Notes under the pieces: generated by a model
Told to the model about the DNA's origin: nothing
Database searches by the model: none
Seen by the model: only the letters and a program-made list of their open reading frames with translations
Source: Caulobacteraceae bacterium
GTDB taxonomy: Bacteria > Pseudomonadota > Alphaproteobacteria > Caulobacterales > Caulobacteraceae
Direction: 5' to 3'
NCBI GenBank assembly: GCA_947474775.1
Contig: CANJKG010000004.1
Span: 1-33,423 of the forward strand
DNA length: 33,423 bases
Made by a program: the position numbers and the translations under genes
Shown here: positions 30,773 to 33,423 of the stretch, in pieces
How the letters are laid out: each line of letters begins with the position of its first letter
Position numbering within the stretch: the first letter of the stretch is position 1

Positions 30773-31303
30773 TCACGCCTTGGCGCGGGCCGGGCGGCGG
30801 CGCTGGGCGCGCACAGCGGCGCCGGCCATGCCGACGCCCAGGATCATCATCGCCCAGGTGGCGGGCTCGGGAACCGCGAGGCTGTCTACGACCGAGACGC
30901 GCAGGGTGGCCTGCTGGTCGTCCAGGATGATGGAGTTGTGGAGGCCGGGCGCCGTCAGCGCGCCGGGAGCGAACAGGTAGGTGTACTGGTTGCTGACGTC
31001 CGAGAACCAAAGCTCGATGGCGGCCAGCCCAGTGCCTTCGTAGTCGGTGAACAGCTTGGCCATCGAGCAGTCGACCGTGTCCGGGCCCAGGGTGGTCACG
31101 CAGTGCGGCAGGTTCACCCCGTTGATGACGACGGCGCCCACGGGCCCCGGCATCTCGATGAAGCCGGTGAATGAGCCGCTGAACTGGTTGTCGAAGGACG
31201 ACAGGGTGTTGAAGTCGTAACGCAGCCAGGTGGCCGCCTGGGCCGCCTGGCCGGCGAGGAATGTGAGCGCCGCAATGGTCGCGGCGATAGCCAGCCTACG
31301 CAT
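30773..31303 (-). CDS. PEPxxWA-CTERM sorting-domain protein
   Basis: N-terminal signal peptide; C-terminus VPEPATWAMMILGVGMAGAAVRAQRRRPARAKA. Confidence 0.9.
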   Translation of the reverse strand: MRRLAIAATIAALTFLAGQAAQAATWLRYDFNTLSSFDNQFSGSFTGFIEMPGPVGAVVINGVNLPHCVTTLGPDTVDCSMAKLFTDYEGTGLAAIELWFSDVSNQYTYLFAPGALTAPGLHNSIILDDQQATLRVSVVDSLAVPEPATWAMMILGVGMAGAAVRAQRRRPARAKA

Positions 31304-31334
31304 TGGGCCTCTCCATCGATCGCCGCTTATCAGG

Positions 31335-31371
31335 GTGAAGGATACGATGGGTCAACCACATGTATCCTCAC
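31335..31371. promoter_or_regulatory. 37-bp imperfect palindrome upstream of the PEPxxWA-CTERM gene
   Basis: GTGAAGGATAC-GATGGGTCAACCACAT-GTATCCTCAC; arms match except for one bulged A. Confidence 0.4.
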
Positions 31372-31397
31372 AGGCGAGCGCGTTACGCCCCTGAGAA

Positions 31398-31447
31398 CGC
31401 CCGCTTCCTCTCGCTGCGGGCGCTGTTCTGCCGCGACGAGTCGCGGC
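31398..31447 (-). terminator. two consecutive hairpins just after the MFS stop codon
   Basis: GCCGCGA-CGAG-TCGCGGC (31430-31447) and CGCCCGC-N11-GCGGGCG (31398-31422); no clear U-tract. Confidence 0.4.
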
Positions 31448-31450
31448 CGA

Positions 31451-32728
31451 TCAGGGGTAGTGACGGGCCGCGTAGCGCATGCCCGCCAGGCTGTGCAGGC
31501 CCGCCCAGGCGGACACCGCCATGCCGATGGTCAGGGCGATATGGAGCTGTCCCCCGAAGCCGTCGCTGATCATGCCCACGAAGAACGGTCCGAAGCCCGC
31601 GCCAACCGCCGCCAGGATCTGCGCTAAGGCGATCACCGCGCCGCGCATGGCCGGCGGAGTGATCCCGGTGAGCACGGTGTAGGTGGGCGCCATCCACGCG
31701 CCGGCGCAGAGGCCCGTCGCCAGCGCCATGGCGACGGCCAGCCACGCCGTGGGAGCCAGGGTGAAGGCGATCCCGATCGGGGCCATGGCCAGCATGGCGA
31801 TCGTCGCCACATAGCCCGCGCGATGGGGCTTCTTGCGCGCGAACCAGTCGGCGATGAATCCCGAGGCGAACGCCGACATGGCCTGCAGCACCCCATGGCC
31901 CAGCGCGCCCACGACGCCCACTTCCTTGAGGTCGAAACCGTGGGTGCGCATGAAGTAGGACGCCTGCCAGGTCGCGAAGCTGCCGTTCACGCCGGATGCC
32001 AGCATGCCGCTGATCGCGATGTTGAGGACAGCGGGCGTGGAGACCACGAACGCCACCACCACGCCTAACGGCGGCGCCTTGGCCGGGCTCGCCACGCCAT
32101 CGGCGCCGCCACGGCGGGGCTCGCGCAAGGTGAGCAGGCAGAGCAGCGCCAGCAGCAGTCCTGGAACCCCCGCGAAGAAGAAGGTGGCGCGCCAGCCGTA
32201 CTCGGCGGCGATGTAGCCGCCTCCGGCGAAGGCCAGGAAGCCGCCCAGGCCGGTGGCCACATAGAAGATGCCTATGGCCGAGCCCCGGCGTTCCTTGGGC
32301 ACGATGTCGGAGATCAGGGCCATGGAGGTCGGATGCCCGCCGGCCTCCGCCGCGCCCACGCCCATCCTGGCGGCGATCAGCCCGCCGATCCCGGTGGCGA
32401 AGCCCGCGAGCGCCGTGAGGCTCCCCCAGCAGGCCACCAGGATCGCCAGCAGGCGGACCCGGCGGGTGCGGTCGATCAACAGTCCCACCGGCAACATCGC
32501 GAGCACAAAGGCCAGGGTATAGAAGAGTGTGATCGCCCCCATCTGGGTGTCGGTAGCCCCGAACTCCTCGCGGATCGGCTCGGTCACCACGCCGACGATC
32601 TGCCGGTCCACCGAATGGCACGCATAGATCAGCAGCATCAGGATCAGGGCGTAGTACTGCGCCTTCTTGCTGGCGTAGAAGGTGTCGGCGTCCTCGCCGC
32701 CACGGTGCTTGGCTTCGGCTTCGGTCAT
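31451..32728 (-). CDS. MFS transporter
   Basis: MTEAEAKHRGGEDADTFYASKKAQYYALILMLLIYACHSVDRQIVG; 12-TM-type hydrophobic pattern. Confidence 0.93.
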   Translation of the reverse strand: MTEAEAKHRGGEDADTFYASKKAQYYALILMLLIYACHSVDRQIVGVVTEPIREEFGATDTQMGAITLFYTLAFVLAMLPVGLLIDRTRRVRLLAILVACWGSLTALAGFATGIGGLIAARMGVGAAEAGGHPTSMALISDIVPKERRGSAIGIFYVATGLGGFLAFAGGGYIAAEYGWRATFFFAGVPGLLLALLCLLTLREPRRGGADGVASPAKAPPLGVVVAFVVSTPAVLNIAISGMLASGVNGSFATWQASYFMRTHGFDLKEVGVVGALGHGVLQAMSAFASGFIADWFARKKPHRAGYVATIAMLAMAPIGIAFTLAPTAWLAVAMALATGLCAGAWMAPTYTVLTGITPPAMRGAVIALAQILAAVGAGFGPFFVGMISDGFGGQLHIALTIGMAVSAWAGLHSLAGMRYAARHYP

Positions 32729-33423
32729 TTGGTGGCCCCGTTGTACCGCGCCGCGTAGCGCACGCCCGCCAGGCTGTGAAGGCCGGCCCAAGCGGCGACG
32801 GCCATGCCGATGCTGAGCGCGATGTAGAGTTGGCCGCCCAAAGCATCGCTGATCACCCCGGTCACGAAGGGACCGAAGCCGGCCCCTATGGCGGCCATGA
32901 TCTGCACCAGGGCGATGGCCGAACCGCGCATGTTGGGTCGGGTGATCGACAGCAGCAGGGTGAAGGTGGGCGCCATCCATGCGCCCGCGAAGATGCCCGT
33001 GGCCAGCGCCATGGCCACCGCCACCATCGGGTCGGAGGCCAGGGTGAAGGCGACCCCCAGGGGCGCGATCATCAGCATGGCGATGGTGGCCGCATAGCCT
33101 GAGCGGTTGGCGCGCTTGCGGGCGAACCAGTCGGCGGCGAAGCCGGAGGCGAAGGCGCCGATCGCCTGCGCGACGCCGTGGCCCAGGGCGCCGACGATGC
33201 CGACCTCCTTCAGGTCGAAGCCATGGGTGCGCATGAAATAGGACGCCTGCCAGGTGCCGAAGTTGACGTTCACCGAGGACGCCAGCATGACGCTAAGCCC
33301 GAGGTTCAGGGCCGCCGGCGTGCCCAGGACGAATTTCACGGTCGTCATGAACGGCGGCGCCTTTTCCGCTGTGACGTCGGTGCCATGCTCGGTTGCGCCG
33401 CGCCGTGGCTCGCGCAGGGTGAA
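32725..33423 (-). CDS. MFS transporter, tandem paralogue (partial; 5' end beyond window)
   Basis: C-terminal 233 codons open to the window edge (FTLREPRRGATEHGTDVTAEKAPPFMTTVKFVLG...); strongly similar to the neighbouring MFS; ATGA overlap. Confidence 0.9.
   Translation of the reverse strand, partial: FTLREPRRGATEHGTDVTAEKAPPFMTTVKFVLGTPAALNLGLSVMLASSVNVNFGTWQASYFMRTHGFDLKEVGIVGALGHGVAQAIGAFASGFAADWFARKRANRSGYAATIAMLMIAPLGVAFTLASDPMVAVAMALATGIFAGAWMAPTFTLLLSITRPNMRGSAIALVQIMAAIGAGFGPFVTGVISDALGGQLYIALSIGMAVAAWAGLHSLAGVRYAARYNGATK

Overview
GC-rich alphaproteobacterial chromosome segment; gene content and protein style suggest Caulobacterales, probably Phenylobacterium-like (inference). Most of it is core metabolism: dapB, maeB, an Hsp70-family ATPase, an NAD-dependent epimerase, a two-domain M16 protease, an Rsm22-like methyltransferase, acs, creatininase, SDR, Rieske, YciI, gpsA, tsaD and a heme cluster hemC-[interrupted TPR gene]-hemD-Mic60/COG4223-like-hemY. 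These are followed by an ornithine-cyclodeaminase-like gene, a secreted M20 amidohydrolase, tRNA-Thr(CGT), a divergent arylsulfatase/TonB-receptor pair, a PEPxxWA-CTERM protein and two tandem MFS transporters, the last one truncated by the window end. The strongest non-routine signals are: (1) a small uncharacterised coiled-coil-like ORF (6032-6556, minus) whose promoter region carries two GTTC-N7-GTTC sites, the alphaproteobacterial LexA/SOS box, with a third match at its 3' end; (2) a mirrored 25-26 bp element in the sulfatase/TonB-receptor divergent promoter; (3) a TPR/GT9-like gene between hemC and hemD broken by a single in-frame TAA. No CRISPR array, prophage, IS element or clear defence system was seen. 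All assignments were made by reading the sequence and the supplied ORF translations; no database search was run.
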